A stretch of DNA of 64,000 bases, from the NCBI RefSeq assembly GCF_024397795.1, contig NZ_CP072985.1, positions 62,001-126,000 of the forward strand, written 5' to 3'. The notes beneath the pieces were generated by a model. The model was not told where the DNA came from. It saw only the letters and a program-made list of their open reading frames with translations, and did no database searches. The DNA is from Lactobacillus intestinalis (lineage in GTDB: Bacteria; Bacillota; Bacilli; Lactobacillales; Lactobacillaceae). Of the stretch, positions 10,130-18,302 are shown in pieces (position 1 is the first letter of the stretch; each line of letters starts with the position of its first letter). Position numbers and translations under genes: made by a program.

Positions 10130-10996
10130 CTATCCTTGTTTCAAAATAATATCAGTTGGTTTAATATCTTTACCAAAGTATGGTCGTAATTCTTTATTGT
10201 AATCTTTTACAAAGAAACTTTGACGATTAAGCTTCGTAATTTCCTGATTGGTCCATTTCAAAAGCGAACGATTTCCTTTTTTCACCGCAGGTGAAACATA
10301 TTGACGTGGTCCGATACTCTTGATACCTACAGTATAATTTGGATTTTGTTTAACCCATGCATAGAGATAAGAATTATCATCGGCCAAGGCTGCCCCACGG
10401 CCATTTTTCAAAGCATTAAATTGTTGAGTTTTTGAGTCAAACTTCAGTAAGTTCACTCCCTTTTGTTGAGTGAAGTAATTTTCTGCTGTAGTACCCTTAG
10501 TAACAATTAATTTCTTCCCTTTTAATTGAGCTGCACTTGTAATTGGAGCCTTTTTAGGAGAAATCACCCCGACAGATACCTTCATATAAGGTTTGGCAAA
10601 GTCAACAACTTCTTTTCGCTCGGGAGTAACGGTAAAGTTGGCGAGTACAATATCAGCTTTATTAGAATTAAGAGTATCAACACGATTATTCGCATTTACT
10701 TGAATAAAACGAATTTTGACGCCAAGATCCTTTGCCATTCGATGAGCTAAATAAACATCATAGCCCACACGCTTTCCACTTGAATTTACCCAGCCATAAG
10801 GAGGCAAATCTCCAAAAACTGCAACACGTAAATAGCCACGTCTTTTAATTTGTGAAACGCTATTTTGATTACTCCAGCGGCTCGCAGAAGTCTCACTATT
10901 CAAATTAGGCTCTGTAAGTCCAAAATATGCCGACACAATTACCGTGATAATGGCTAAAATCCCCACTATCCAGCTAAATATATTTCTTTTCTTCAT
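10130..10996 (-). CDS. Family 3 amino-acid-binding protein of ABC transporter
   Basis: 288 residues. One N-terminal hydrophobic segment (about 8-27) has no lipobox Cys, so it is an uncleaved anchor or a Sec signal. The rest is the SBP_bac_3 fold: GYLRVAVFGDLPPYG, VGYDVYLAHRMAKDLG, DIVLANFTVTPERKEVVDFA and GTTAENYF match the polar amino acid family. It is the last gene of a four-gene minus-strand operon with the ATPase and two permeases. The leader attenuator upstream of the operon contains clustered Cys codons, so I infer cystine or cysteine as the ligand; the sequence of the binding protein alone does not prove this. Confidence 0.88.
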   Translation of the reverse strand: MKKRNIFSWIVGILAIITVIVSAYFGLTEPNLNSETSASRWSNQNSVSQIKRRGYLRVAVFGDLPPYGWVNSSGKRVGYDVYLAHRMAKDLGVKIRFIQVNANNRVDTLNSNKADIVLANFTVTPERKEVVDFAKPYMKVSVGVISPKKAPITSAAQLKGKKLIVTKGTTAENYFTQQKGVNLLKFDSKTQQFNALKNGRGAALADDNSYLYAWVKQNPNYTVGIKSIGPRQYVSPAVKKGNRSLLKWTNQEITKLNRQSFFVKDYNKELRPYFGKDIKPTDIILKQG

Positions 10997-11011
10997 TTTT
11001 ATTTAGCCTTC

Positions 11012-11752
11012 CTAAAAGTCCATACTATCTAAGAATTCTCGTGCTCTTTGCGTTTTTGGATTCTTAAAAAATTCATTTCCCGGCGTATCTTCTAAGATCT
11101 TCCCATCTTCCAAAAATAGCACTTCATCTGCAATTTTAGCTGCAAAATTCATTTGGTGAGTAACAATAATCATCGTCATATGATCATGTTTAGACAAATC
11201 TTCAACAATTTCCTGAACCCCGCGTACCATTTCGGGATCAAGGGATGCCGTTATTTCATCAAAAAGCATAATTTCTGGATTCATTGCTAATGCTCGCACA
11301 ATTGCCACACGTTGTTTTTGGCCCCCAGAAAGTTCCCGTGGGTATGAATTAGCATAACCTTCTAGGCCGACCCTTCTTAAAAGTTCCTCAGCTTCTTTTT
11401 TTACATCAGCTTCATTACGCTTTTGTACTTTGACCGGAGCTAAAAGAATGTTTTCCATTACACTCAAATTAGGGAATAAGTCATAACTTTGGAAAACCAT
11501 TCCAATCTTTTGCCGTAAAAGCTGCCAATTTTTAGGACTAGGATCAATTTTCTTTCCATGAAAATAAATAGCTCCACTTTGATAATCTTCTAGACCATTT
11601 AAAGTTCTTAGAAGGGTACTCTTTCCAGAACCTGAAGGCCCCAGTAACGTTACCACTTCTCCCTTTTTTAAATCAAAATTGATGCCATGTAAGACTTGCC
11701 AGTCCCCATAAAATTTGTTTAGATTTTCAACTTTTAATACTTCTTCTGTCAT
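11012..11752 (-). CDS. Amino-acid ABC transporter ATP-binding protein (GlnQ/TcyC type)
   Basis: 246 residues. The start is the ATG at 11752; the longer GTG start overlaps the ribosome site AGGTGAG. It has Walker A GPSGSGKST, Q-loop region MVFQSYDLFPN, signature LSGGQKQR, Walker B IMLFDE and the H-loop IVTHQMN, all intact, and the length is typical of polar amino acid uptake ATPases. It energises the two membrane subunits encoded just upstream in the operon. Confidence 0.92.
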   Translation of the reverse strand: MTEEVLKVENLNKFYGDWQVLHGINFDLKKGEVVTLLGPSGSGKSTLLRTLNGLEDYQSGAIYFHGKKIDPSPKNWQLLRQKIGMVFQSYDLFPNLSVMENILLAPVKVQKRNEADVKKEAEELLRRVGLEGYANSYPRELSGGQKQRVAIVRALAMNPEIMLFDEITASLDPEMVRGVQEIVEDLSKHDHMTMIIVTHQMNFAAKIADEVLFLEDGKILEDTPGNEFFKNPKTQRAREFLDSMDF

Positions 11753-11761
11753 ATCTCTCAC

Positions 11762-12433
11762 CTATCTATTTTTAGTTAATCGCTTAGCCCAAGCGGATAA
11801 AGGGTAATCTAAAATAAAATACAAAATAAAGATTAAGCCATATACCCAGAAAACACCGGTTGGATACTTTTGATTATTAGCTTCAATGATTTGTTGACCA
11901 ACATTAATAACTTCCATAATACTGATGACCATTAATAATGAAGTGGTTTTAATTACACGGGTAGCTAAATTAATCGTTGCTGGAAGTTCCAATTTTACTG
12001 CTTGAGGTAACAACACATAACGATAAAGCTGGACTCTACTTAAACCTAAAGCTAATCCAGAATCTTTTTGACTTTTTGGTACTGATTCTAACGCTCCCCG
12101 GACAATATCACTAAATTCGGCTGCAACCCACAAGGTAAATGCGAGGACAGCCATCCACGTAGCAGACCAATTTACATGGAAAGTTCGTGGCAAAATATAG
12201 TAAACCAAATATAGAAGAACAATCGTTGGCACGATTCTAAAGAATTCTAGATACACTCTCAAAATAAAGCGAACAATCTTATTAGGCAACGTTCGTAAAA
12301 TTCCAAAAATTGTTCCTAAAGCTAAACCTAAAACTATTGAAATAACTGCTATCCAAATTGATGTCCACAGTCCAGCCATCAACCGTGCAAAGTTACTACC
12401 TTCAAATAAAACGTTAATCCCCGAATGCACCAT
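11762..12433 (-). CDS. Amino-acid ABC transporter permease, second subunit
   Basis: The start chosen is the ATG at 12433, after AAAGGAGAG; this leaves 223 residues overlapping the end of the first permease by about 20 bases, a sign of translational coupling. Five hydrophobic segments and the EAA-type loop (DSGLALGLSRVQLYRYVLLP) fit the His/Glu/Gln/Arg/opine permease family. It pairs with the neighbouring permease as a heterodimer. Confidence 0.9.
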   Translation of the reverse strand: MVHSGINVLFEGSNFARLMAGLWTSIWIAVISIVLGLALGTIFGILRTLPNKIVRFILRVYLEFFRIVPTIVLLYLVYYILPRTFHVNWSATWMAVLAFTLWVAAEFSDIVRGALESVPKSQKDSGLALGLSRVQLYRYVLLPQAVKLELPATINLATRVIKTTSLLMVISIMEVINVGQQIIEANNQKYPTGVFWVYGLIFILYFILDYPLSAWAKRLTKNR

Positions 12434-13073
12434 AGCGAACTCTCCTTTCAAGCCAAGTTAAAAGTAAAATAATTGGTATCAAAATAATTGCATATGCAAC
12501 CACCAGCATTAATAAATATTCATTTGAACGATAGTACATGCCGATTAAATCAAGAGCAGTGTTGGTTAACTCTGGGATAGCAATTACTGAAAAGATAGAT
12601 GTTTCTTTAATTAAAAAGATAATGTTTGCCGTCAACGCTGGCATGCTTAGCGCAAAACCCTGAGGAAAGACTACATACCGTGCTAATTGAAAATTATTCA
12701 TTCCTAAGGCTTTACCACTGTTAATCTGACTTTCACTAACTCCATTAAATCCACCTGTAAAGCCTTCAGCCATGTATGCTCCACCCAAAAAGATTAATCC
12801 GATGATCCCGCACACTTCAGCTGACATTTTTAATCCAAATACAGGAAATGCATAGTATAAAAAGAACAATTGAATTAGCAATGGGGTGTTCCGAGCAAGT
12901 TCAACATATCCGGTTAGAATCTGATTAAAGACTGGTACTTTAAAATATTGTACTAAGCTTACAATCGTCCCTACGATAATTGATCCAATAATTCCAATTA
13001 ATGAAAGCCACAAAGTTAATTGGAAAGCTTGGCCAAAAGTAGGCAGCGCTTGTTGAATTACATTCCAATTCAT
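12414..13073 (-). CDS. Amino-acid ABC transporter permease, first subunit
   Basis: 219 residues with about five hydrophobic segments and the EAA-like loop INSGKALGMNNFQLARYVVFP. It is the first structural gene of the operon; its start codon follows GGAGGTAAATA and sits only about 18 bases after the leader terminator at 13092-13129. Expression of all four transporter genes therefore depends on read-through of that terminator. Confidence 0.9.
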   Translation of the reverse strand: MNWNVIQQALPTFGQAFQLTLWLSLIGIIGSIIVGTIVSLVQYFKVPVFNQILTGYVELARNTPLLIQLFFLYYAFPVFGLKMSAEVCGIIGLIFLGGAYMAEGFTGGFNGVSESQINSGKALGMNNFQLARYVVFPQGFALSMPALTANIIFLIKETSIFSVIAIPELTNTALDLIGMYYRSNEYLLMLVVAYAIILIPIILLLTWLERRVRYGAFGD

Positions 13074-13091
13074 TATTTACCTCCACAAAAC

Positions 13092-13129
13092 AAAAAAGAT
13101 CTACGAAAACTCAGTTTCGTAGATCTTAA
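13092..13129 (-). terminator. Leader terminator (attenuator) ahead of the amino-acid ABC operon
   Basis: Read on the minus strand, AAGATCTACGAAA pairs with TTTCGTAGATCTT around a five-base loop and is followed by a T6 run. It lies between the operon promoter (13301-13329) and the first start codon at 13073, so it is a regulatory terminator and not an end-of-gene one. I could not identify the competing antiterminator by eye. Confidence 0.75.
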
Positions 13130-13149
13130 AACAGTTATTTCTAAAATAG

Positions 13150-13248
13150 CTATGAAGTACGGTTGCTGAATTTTTCTGCATGACAAATATTGCTGTCGCA
13201 ACGACAACATACCTTTACTGATTTATTTGCCAAGTTTAAATTCAACAT
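13150..13248 (-). CDS. Cysteine-rich leader peptide (32 or 34 aa), candidate attenuation peptide
   Basis: An ORF too short for usual gene calling starts at ATG 13248 (or 13254), with AAGGGAG seven bases ahead of the inner ATG, and stops at TAG 13150. The second half reads VKVCCRCDSNICHAEKF: four Cys codons within nine residues (TGT TGT CGT TGC ... TGT). A strong hairpin, GTTGTCG ttg CGACAGC, overlies these codons. An intrinsic terminator follows 20 bases after the stop and then the ABC transporter operon. Together this is the layout of ribosome-mediated transcription attenuation that senses charged tRNA-Cys. The ORF, spacing and terminator are seen; the regulatory role is inference. Confidence 0.6.
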   Translation of the reverse strand: MLNLNLANKSVKVCCRCDSNICHAEKFSNRTS

Positions 13249-13300
13249 TTTCATACTCCCTTCTAGCTACTTACATTAAGTAACTCATTAATCGACTTCT

Positions 13301-13329
13301 AGTTTAGAATTAAACTTACTTTTTGTCAA
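13301..13329 (-). promoter_or_regulatory. Promoter of the cysteine leader / ABC operon
   Basis: Minus strand: TTGACA (13329-13324), 17-base spacer, TAAACT (13306-13301). It places the transcript start near 13294, about 40 bases before the leader peptide and 220 before the first transporter gene. Confidence 0.6.
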
Positions 13330-13397
13330 TTATTTTATTTAAATTTATTAATATTAATTTTCTATCGATTCCTATAAGAAAATAATATAGTTAGAAA

Positions 13398-13841
13398 TTA
13401 CTCATCGATCCTATAATAACTCCCATTCTCATCAACAATACCTTTTAATTGCCTACTTTCGCCGTCCTTAGAATGAATTTCTCCTAAATCAATTTCTCCA
13501 TAGGCCTTATCATAATCAGTTACAGTAATATTACTAAAGCTATGTTTGAAAAACTTGCGGCTTATTTTACTTTTAACACGCACATCCTTGGATTTTTCAT
13601 AAGCAGCAGCCAGAGTATATCCTTCATCTAATTGATCCTTTATAAAGGCAATCAAATATACGGTAGCCAAACTGTAACGACGAACTCCTGCGTTTTCATC
13701 ATCAATAGGCTTAATATATCCCTTCTTTTCCCAATAGCGAAGCTGTCTTTGAGAAACCCCGACTATTTTACTTACTTCTCCAATGCCGATTGCTAAATTT
13801 TTAAAAAGTTCATGAATAGCTTTCGCTTTATTTGTTGTCAT
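13398..13841 (-). CDS. MerR-family transcriptional regulator
   Basis: 147 residues. The MerR helix-turn-helix is at about residues 19-85: IGEVSKIVGVSQRQLRYWEKKGYIKP, then a wing region with RRYSLATVYLI. There is no cysteine metal-binding loop, and the C-terminus is short, with no obvious ligand-binding domain. It is transcribed divergently from the drug exporter, so it probably controls that gene by acting on the shared 156-base promoter region. Confidence 0.88.
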   Translation of the reverse strand: MTTNKAKAIHELFKNLAIGIGEVSKIVGVSQRQLRYWEKKGYIKPIDDENAGVRRYSLATVYLIAFIKDQLDEGYTLAAAYEKSKDVRVKSKISRKFFKHSFSNITVTDYDKAYGEIDLGEIHSKDGESRQLKGIVDENGSYYRIDE

Positions 13842-13935
13842 TTAAATTCCTACTTTCTAGTTAAATTTATTTTAAAATGTTTCGTTATATAATTCAACAT
13901 TGATGTTAAATTATATAACCTTAATGTAAGATTAT

Positions 13936-13964
13936 TTGACAATTAATAATTTTAGGACTATAGT
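13936..13964 (+). promoter_or_regulatory. Promoter of the MFS exporter
   Basis: TTGACA (13936-13941), 17-base spacer, TATAGT (13959-13964). The -10 box is inside an interrupted inverted repeat (GACT ... AGTC). A second dyad-like stretch (ACATTGATGTTA ... TAACCTTAATGT) lies upstream. Either may be the MerR operator. Confidence 0.55.
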
Positions 13965-13997
13965 TTTTACAGTCACTTTTTAGAAAGAAGGAATTTT

Positions 13998-15470
13998 ATG
14001 AATAAAGTACCCACCGATATTCATGGAAATAAATACAATCGGAATTTACTTGTTTTGGTTCTAATCATCGGCTCCTTCTGTACGGTTTTAAATGGGACCC
14101 TTTTGTCAACAGCGCTTCCATCTATCATGCGCTCTTTTAATATTAGTACAGCAACCGCCGAATGGCTTTCAACGGCATTCTTGCTCGTTAATGGTGTGAT
14201 GATTCCAATTTCTGCTTGGTTAATCAATCGCTTTGGCTCAAGAAAAATGTATCTAAGTGCCATGTCAGTCTTCTTTATTGGAACTGTAATTGCAGCTATT
14301 GCTCCCAATTTTCAATTACTTCTTCTGGGAAGAATTATTCAAGGATTAGGAGTTGGAGTTACAATGCCACTTCTTCAAACAATCATGCTTTCCATCTTCC
14401 CCCCCGATAAACGTGGGGCTGCGATGGGAACAGTCGGAATTGTTATTGGGCTTGCACCAGCGATTGGACCAACTTTATCTGGTTGGGTAGTCGACAATCT
14501 TTCATGGCGTTATTTATTCAGCATTATTGCTCCTATCGCCGGAATCGTTATCATCTTGGCTTTCTTTTTAGTAAAGGATGTCCTCCCCACTAAAAAAGAA
14601 AAAATCGATATAATTTCAGTTACTACTTCAACTTTAGGATTCGGAAGTTTGCTTTATGGCTTTTCTGAAGCAGGAAACAAAGGTTGGACTAATCCAGAAA
14701 TCCTTGGCTTTATTGCCTTTGGAATCGTATTTGTAATCCTATTTGGTTTACGTCAACTTCACATGAAGGATCCATTTTTAGATATTACCGTCTTTAAACA
14801 TTTTGAATTTTCATTAGCGGCTGCTTTAAGTGGTATCACTAACCTTGCCATGGTTGGAATTGAAATGGTTCTTCCTTTATACATTCAAAACTTGCGTGGA
14901 GTTTCTGCCTTCCATTCAGGTTTAATGCTATTACCTGGGGCTTTGATGATCGGAATTATGTCCCCAATTACTGGTAGAATTTTCGATCGATATGGTGCAA
15001 GAAAAATGGCCATCACAGGGATGACCTTGCTTACTTTAGGCACCGTACCATTTCTATTTTTAACCACTCAAAGTTCTTACTTGATGATTACTGTGTTATA
15101 TGCCGTGAGAATGGTCGGGGTAGCTTTGGTTATGATGAATGTTACTACTTCCGGGATGAATTCACTGCCTCTAGATAAAATTTCTCACGGAACTGCGGTT
15201 AACAATACCTTTAGACAGGTACTTAGTTCAATTGGGACTGCCATTTTAGTTTCCGTATTGACTACTACCACTAACAATAACATGCCAAGTAAAACTATGC
15301 TTCACAATCTTCCTCTTCAATATAAGAATAATGCGATTAACGCAACGCTTGATGGATTCCGAGCATCGTTTGCAATGAGTATTCTCTTTGCTTTAATTGC
15401 ATTAGTCCTTTCCTTCTTCTTGAAAAAAGGTAATCGTGCTCAGCAAAGACTTGAGAGAGGTGAAAAATAA
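13998..15470 (+). CDS. DHA2-family 14-TM multidrug MFS exporter (EmrB/QacA type)
   Basis: 490 residues, fourteen hydrophobic segments. Motif C of drug antiporters is visible (GLAPAIGPTLSGWVVD), as is motif A-like WLINRFGSRKMYL. The family exports hydrophobic drugs or dyes in exchange for protons. It is followed, with a one-base TAATG overlap, by a DUF4811 protein, an arrangement common in lactobacilli, and is controlled in all likelihood by the divergent MerR protein. The exported compound is unknown. Confidence 0.9.
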   Translation: MNKVPTDIHGNKYNRNLLVLVLIIGSFCTVLNGTLLSTALPSIMRSFNISTATAEWLSTAFLLVNGVMIPISAWLINRFGSRKMYLSAMSVFFIGTVIAAIAPNFQLLLLGRIIQGLGVGVTMPLLQTIMLSIFPPDKRGAAMGTVGIVIGLAPAIGPTLSGWVVDNLSWRYLFSIIAPIAGIVIILAFFLVKDVLPTKKEKIDIISVTTSTLGFGSLLYGFSEAGNKGWTNPEILGFIAFGIVFVILFGLRQLHMKDPFLDITVFKHFEFSLAAALSGITNLAMVGIEMVLPLYIQNLRGVSAFHSGLMLLPGALMIGIMSPITGRIFDRYGARKMAITGMTLLTLGTVPFLFLTTQSSYLMITVLYAVRMVGVALVMMNVTTSGMNSLPLDKISHGTAVNNTFRQVLSSIGTAILVSVLTTTTNNNMPSKTMLHNLPLQYKNNAINATLDGFRASFAMSILFALIALVLSFFLKKGNRAQQRLERGEK

Positions 15471-16027
15471 TGATTATTCTTATTTTAATTATCGCCGCTA
15501 TCGGTTTCATTTACTTTAATGTAATTCCTGGAAAAGGCCATACAATTTGTGCGTGGATTTCGTTAGCATTCGTTGCTTTGACTATTGTGGGAATTGTAGA
15601 ACACGATTATAGTCATTATGGGATGAAAACCAAGGTTGAAACTAGTAGTCATCAATTAGTTTCGAGTGTTAATCCTAAACTACCTATCTTGCTTTACCAA
15701 CCCTTAGGAAATGGTACAGAAAAAGTTTACCTTTATAAAACTGACAATCTTCAGAAAAAACCAAAAACTACCCGTACTGATCATACTTCTATTCACGTTA
15801 CTCGCTCTTCTACTCCAAAAGTAGTAATAAAAACTACTCGATATGTTTACAAAGATAGCTTTAATGCATTCATGTTTGGAGTATTTGGTCATAATAATGA
15901 ATTCAAGAAACACCAATATAACTTTTATGTACCTAAAAATTGGCAAGTTCTGTCCACTTCTCAGTTGAAAACTCTTCAAGCACGAATGAAGAAAATGGAG
16001 GCACAAACAAAACTTATGCATGAATAA
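15470..16027 (+). CDS. DUF4811-type membrane protein
   Basis: 185 residues. Two N-terminal hydrophobic segments (about 1-16 and 26-43), then a conserved HDYSHYGMK string and a polar extracytoplasmic or cytoplasmic domain ending in a charged helix. I recognise this as the small protein that regularly follows 14-TM exporters in lactobacilli (DUF4811). The ATG overlaps the exporter's stop codon, so the two are translationally coupled and probably function together; no biochemical role is known to me. Confidence 0.75.
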   Translation: MIILILIIAAIGFIYFNVIPGKGHTICAWISLAFVALTIVGIVEHDYSHYGMKTKVETSSHQLVSSVNPKLPILLYQPLGNGTEKVYLYKTDNLQKKPKTTRTDHTSIHVTRSSTPKVVIKTTRYVYKDSFNAFMFGVFGHNNEFKKHQYNFYVPKNWQVLSTSQLKTLQARMKKMEAQTKLMHE

Positions 16028-16028
16028 C

Positions 16029-16067
16029 AAAAAATCTGCCAGCTCTCAGTGAGTTGGCAGATTTTTT
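16029..16067 (+). terminator. Terminator after MFS-DUF4811 operon
   Basis: AAAATCTGCCA / TGGCAGATTTTTT stem with T run; closes the exporter operon. Confidence 0.85.
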
Positions 16068-16170
16068 ATTGGAACTTTAGAGAAGACGAGATCAATGAAA
16101 ATTAATTCTTTCACTATAAAATGATATAATGAACAGAAATAGGAATGTGCAAAAGGAGGGTTTAATATCA

Positions 16171-16296
16171 ATGGAGCAAAATAATCTAATTTTAGCTATT
16201 TTGTATTAGATTTATAAGTAAGCTGCAAAATTAGAAGATACTTTTCTTTTGAATATTCCTGTACTAAATGATATTACACACAAATTAGAAATATAA
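16171..16296 (+). pseudogene. Short decayed ORF with two in-frame stops
   Basis: ATG 16171 follows a very strong ribosome site (AAGGAGGG). The frame reads MEQNNLILAILY, stop, IYK, stop, then continues open for 24 residues (AAKLEDTFLLNIPVL...) to TAA at 16296. The good start plus two isolated nonsense codons suggests a dead small gene of about 41 codons. I do not recognise the family. Confidence 0.35.
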
Positions 16297-16325
16297 AGGA
16301 GCACTTTTTATAGAGAAAAATATAT

Positions 16326-16538
16326 ATGGTTAAATTAAATCTTGATGATCCGAATATTATGGCAGCAAATGAAGCATCAAAAATTTGGGGTCATGCAGAA
16401 AACTATGTTCGACCATTTATGAAACAAAATCCCAATAAATTTCCAAAGGGATCAATCAGAAAATTTGGAAAACAATGGGTAGTTACAACTGAAGGAATGG
16501 AAGCTATAACAGGTGTTAAAGACCCCCGCAAGAAATAA
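16326..16538 (+). CDS. Small helix-turn-helix DNA-binding protein
   Basis: 70 residues, basic C-terminus. The sequence ANEASKIWGHAENYVRPFMK followed by FPKGSIRKFGKQWVVT looks like the short excisionase/MerR-like HTH proteins found singly or as antitoxin-like partners in lactobacilli and streptococci. The nearest ribosome-site-like AAAGGAG is about 22 bases upstream, further than usual. It leads a small cluster of unknown genes on the same strand. Confidence 0.6.
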   Translation: MVKLNLDDPNIMAANEASKIWGHAENYVRPFMKQNPNKFPKGSIRKFGKQWVVTTEGMEAITGVKDPRKK

Positions 16539-16782
16539 TATTCAAGAGACTGCATTAAAGTGGTCTTTTTTATTGTTGAGAAATTTATGGTTGTTTAATG
16601 CTGATGATAATTCTAAAATTAAACAAAAAATTTGGAAAGATCCTTCACGAAAATTGAGCCATGAATATACCAGTATTAATAATTTTATTAAGGATTACAA
16701 ATATGATTATACAGAAGCTCAAATACATGGAGATTTATCCGCAAATGATGTTAATTATGTATCAGTGTCTAGAATTAACTGA
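16513..16782 (+). CDS. Hypothetical protein, start uncertain
   Basis: The open frame overlaps the end of the HTH gene in another frame; a TTG or other start nearer 16570 is as likely as the GTG at 16513. The C-terminal part (SHEYTSINNFIKDYKYDYTE...) looks protein-like and is acidic/aromatic. I see no known domain. It may be a remnant. Confidence 0.3.
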   Translation: MLKTPARNNIQETALKWSFLLLRNLWLFNADDNSKIKQKIWKDPSRKLSHEYTSINNFIKDYKYDYTEAQIHGDLSANDVNYVSVSRIN

Positions 16783-16841
16783 AATATTACAACCAGAACT
16801 AAAACAAGACGGTATAAAATATAAAGTAATTGGAGGTAAAT

Positions 16842-17234
16842 ATGATGATTAAACTATTAGCTAAAAACAACGAATATTATGTTTTTGCGGTTGATTATTA
16901 TTTTTATACCGTCAATAGGTCTACTGGTAAAATTTTACCCCAAGAATATTTAGTTCCATTATTAAAATATGGCGCTCCCTATGAATACGGTGATTTTACT
17001 AATGAATGTTCTAAGGAGTATTTAGAAGAAATTAGTAATAAAACATCTGACTATAGTAAAAAATATATTGAAGACCTTGTTAATATTGGAGAATTACCAC
17101 GTAACGAAGTAATGCCTTATATGATTAAGCGTTATGAACAGATACTTGCTAATTTTAATTTAGCAATTGGTAAACAAGTATATAAAAATGTTAAGTATGA
17201 TCCTGATTGGATAGATGACCTTGAAGGATTATAA
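16842..17234 (+). CDS. Hypothetical acidic protein
   Basis: 130 residues from ATG 16842, preceded by GGAGGTAAAT (an upstream TTG overlaps the ribosome site and is not used). Tyr- and Glu-rich with no signal or membrane segment (YYVFAVDYYFYTVNRSTGK ... YDPDWIDDLEGL). No family recognised. It is the last gene of the small cluster led by the HTH protein, with a terminator 30 bases downstream; a toxin-antitoxin or immunity role is possible but unsupported. Confidence 0.5.
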   Translation: MMIKLLAKNNEYYVFAVDYYFYTVNRSTGKILPQEYLVPLLKYGAPYEYGDFTNECSKEYLEEISNKTSDYSKKYIEDLVNIGELPRNEVMPYMIKRYEQILANFNLAIGKQVYKNVKYDPDWIDDLEGL

Positions 17235-17262
17235 TTGAAATTCTGTTTTCAAAGTAAATCAT

Positions 17263-17299
17263 AAAAAAGCGAATCCTGATATATCAGGATTCGCTTTTT
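17263..17299 (+). terminator. Terminator after hypothetical cluster
   Basis: AAAAAAGCGAATCCTGA / TATCAGGATTCGCTTTTT: a long perfect stem with a T run, usable in both directions. Confidence 0.85.
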
Positions 17300-17431
17300 G
17301 GTATGTAAATAATTAAGGTGAAGTTATAAAAAATATGGATGAGATTTAAATATAATAAATGGCTTTTAATAATATTATCTATTATGTTAGCGATAATTCT
17401 TACAGTAGTAAGAACATTGCTAAGTGTTTGT

Positions 17432-17460
17432 GGATCACCCCATACATATGTGGGGAATAC
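17432..17460 (-). repeat. Orphan decayed type I-E CRISPR repeat
   Basis: 29 bases beginning GGATCACCCC and ending TGTGGGGAATAC, one base longer than the array repeats, in the same orientation. It lies 840 bases beyond the leader-distal end of array 1, with the secreted-protein gene in between. Confidence 0.7.
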
Positions 17461-17475
17461 CTTGAACAAATAGTA

Positions 17476-18246
17476 TTAGTTACCCATAATCAAATTGGCA
17501 GATCTTTGTGAAGCACTAGTTACACGATCCATTTGTTGTTCAAATTGACCACTTGATAGTGGGGACCAAGTTCCACCTCCGGCAACATTTTTAATCATCC
17601 CCATATTCTTCATTAGAATCTGTTCAGCTTGAGTACGATCATTACCAGATAAACTTTTAACAATTTGCCATTTCTGCATTAGACTAATATTACTGTTAAG
17701 CTGATTAATAATGTCATCACTTAATTCTTGGGTTTTGTAACGATCTGGATATAGTTTTTTTAAGTCTTCGAGAGTAGGTTCAGGACCTGTAGCTTGATTG
17801 TCTTCTTCATCTCCTTGATTATCTTCATCATAAGCCACTGGTTTAGAAGATGTTACAGATTTTTTAGTGTACTTCTTTACATTACTTTTACTGTAAGTAG
17901 CAATCCATTTACTATTATTCTGAACAGCTACCCAAGTATATCCTTTCAAAGAAGCTGCACCTATGGATGGAATTCTACCTCTAAAAATCCAAACTTTAGA
18001 TTTGTTTCTGGTTATAAAAACTATCGTGTCTTTCCTTAAAGTTTTAGAATTAGACTTAATTACTTGTCTTGTAGCAGTACGCATTTTATAGATCTTTACA
18101 TTTCTAGTCACGATTACTTTGCGATTACGCTTCCAGTAGCTTGAGTTAATTGACGGCGTACTAGCCTTTACACTTTGAGTACTTGTTGTACCACATACTA
18201 TTAAAGAAACTAGTGCTAATAAAATAGCAATCCACTTTTTCTTCAT
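17476..18246 (-). CDS. Secreted hypothetical protein
   Basis: 256 residues. A clear signal peptide (about 1-29, MKKKWIAILLALVSLIV ... SVKA) is followed by a basic region rich in Lys/Arg/Tyr (about 35-130; VTRNVKIYKMRTATRQVI resembles SH3/SLAP-like surface segments), an acidic linker (DEDNQGDEEDNQ) and a helical C-terminus. No catalytic motif recognised. It is transcribed towards the orphan repeat and sits between that repeat and array 1, so it may have been inserted into an older, longer array. Confidence 0.7.
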   Translation of the reverse strand: MKKKWIAILLALVSLIVCGTTSTQSVKASTPSINSSYWKRNRKVIVTRNVKIYKMRTATRQVIKSNSKTLRKDTIVFITRNKSKVWIFRGRIPSIGAASLKGYTWVAVQNNSKWIATYSKSNVKKYTKKSVTSSKPVAYDEDNQGDEEDNQATGPEPTLEDLKKLYPDRYKTQELSDDIINQLNSNISLMQKWQIVKSLSGNDRTQAEQILMKNMGMIKNVAGGGTWSPLSSGQFEQQMDRVTSASQRSANLIMGN

Positions 18247-18302
18247 CTGAAGAAACCTCCAAAAATATAATTTTCCACAAGTTTAGAGTCATTGGGAGAC
18301 CA

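Noticed and set aside
13860-13925. GlnR-like box TGTTA-n7-TAACC between MerR and the exporter
   Set aside because: Only a partial match to TGTNAN7TNACA, and the region is AT-rich; no nitrogen genes nearby.
17284-17469. 61-codon minus-strand ORF over the terminator and the orphan repeat
   Set aside because: It lacks a ribosome site and overlaps a strong terminator and a CRISPR repeat relic.
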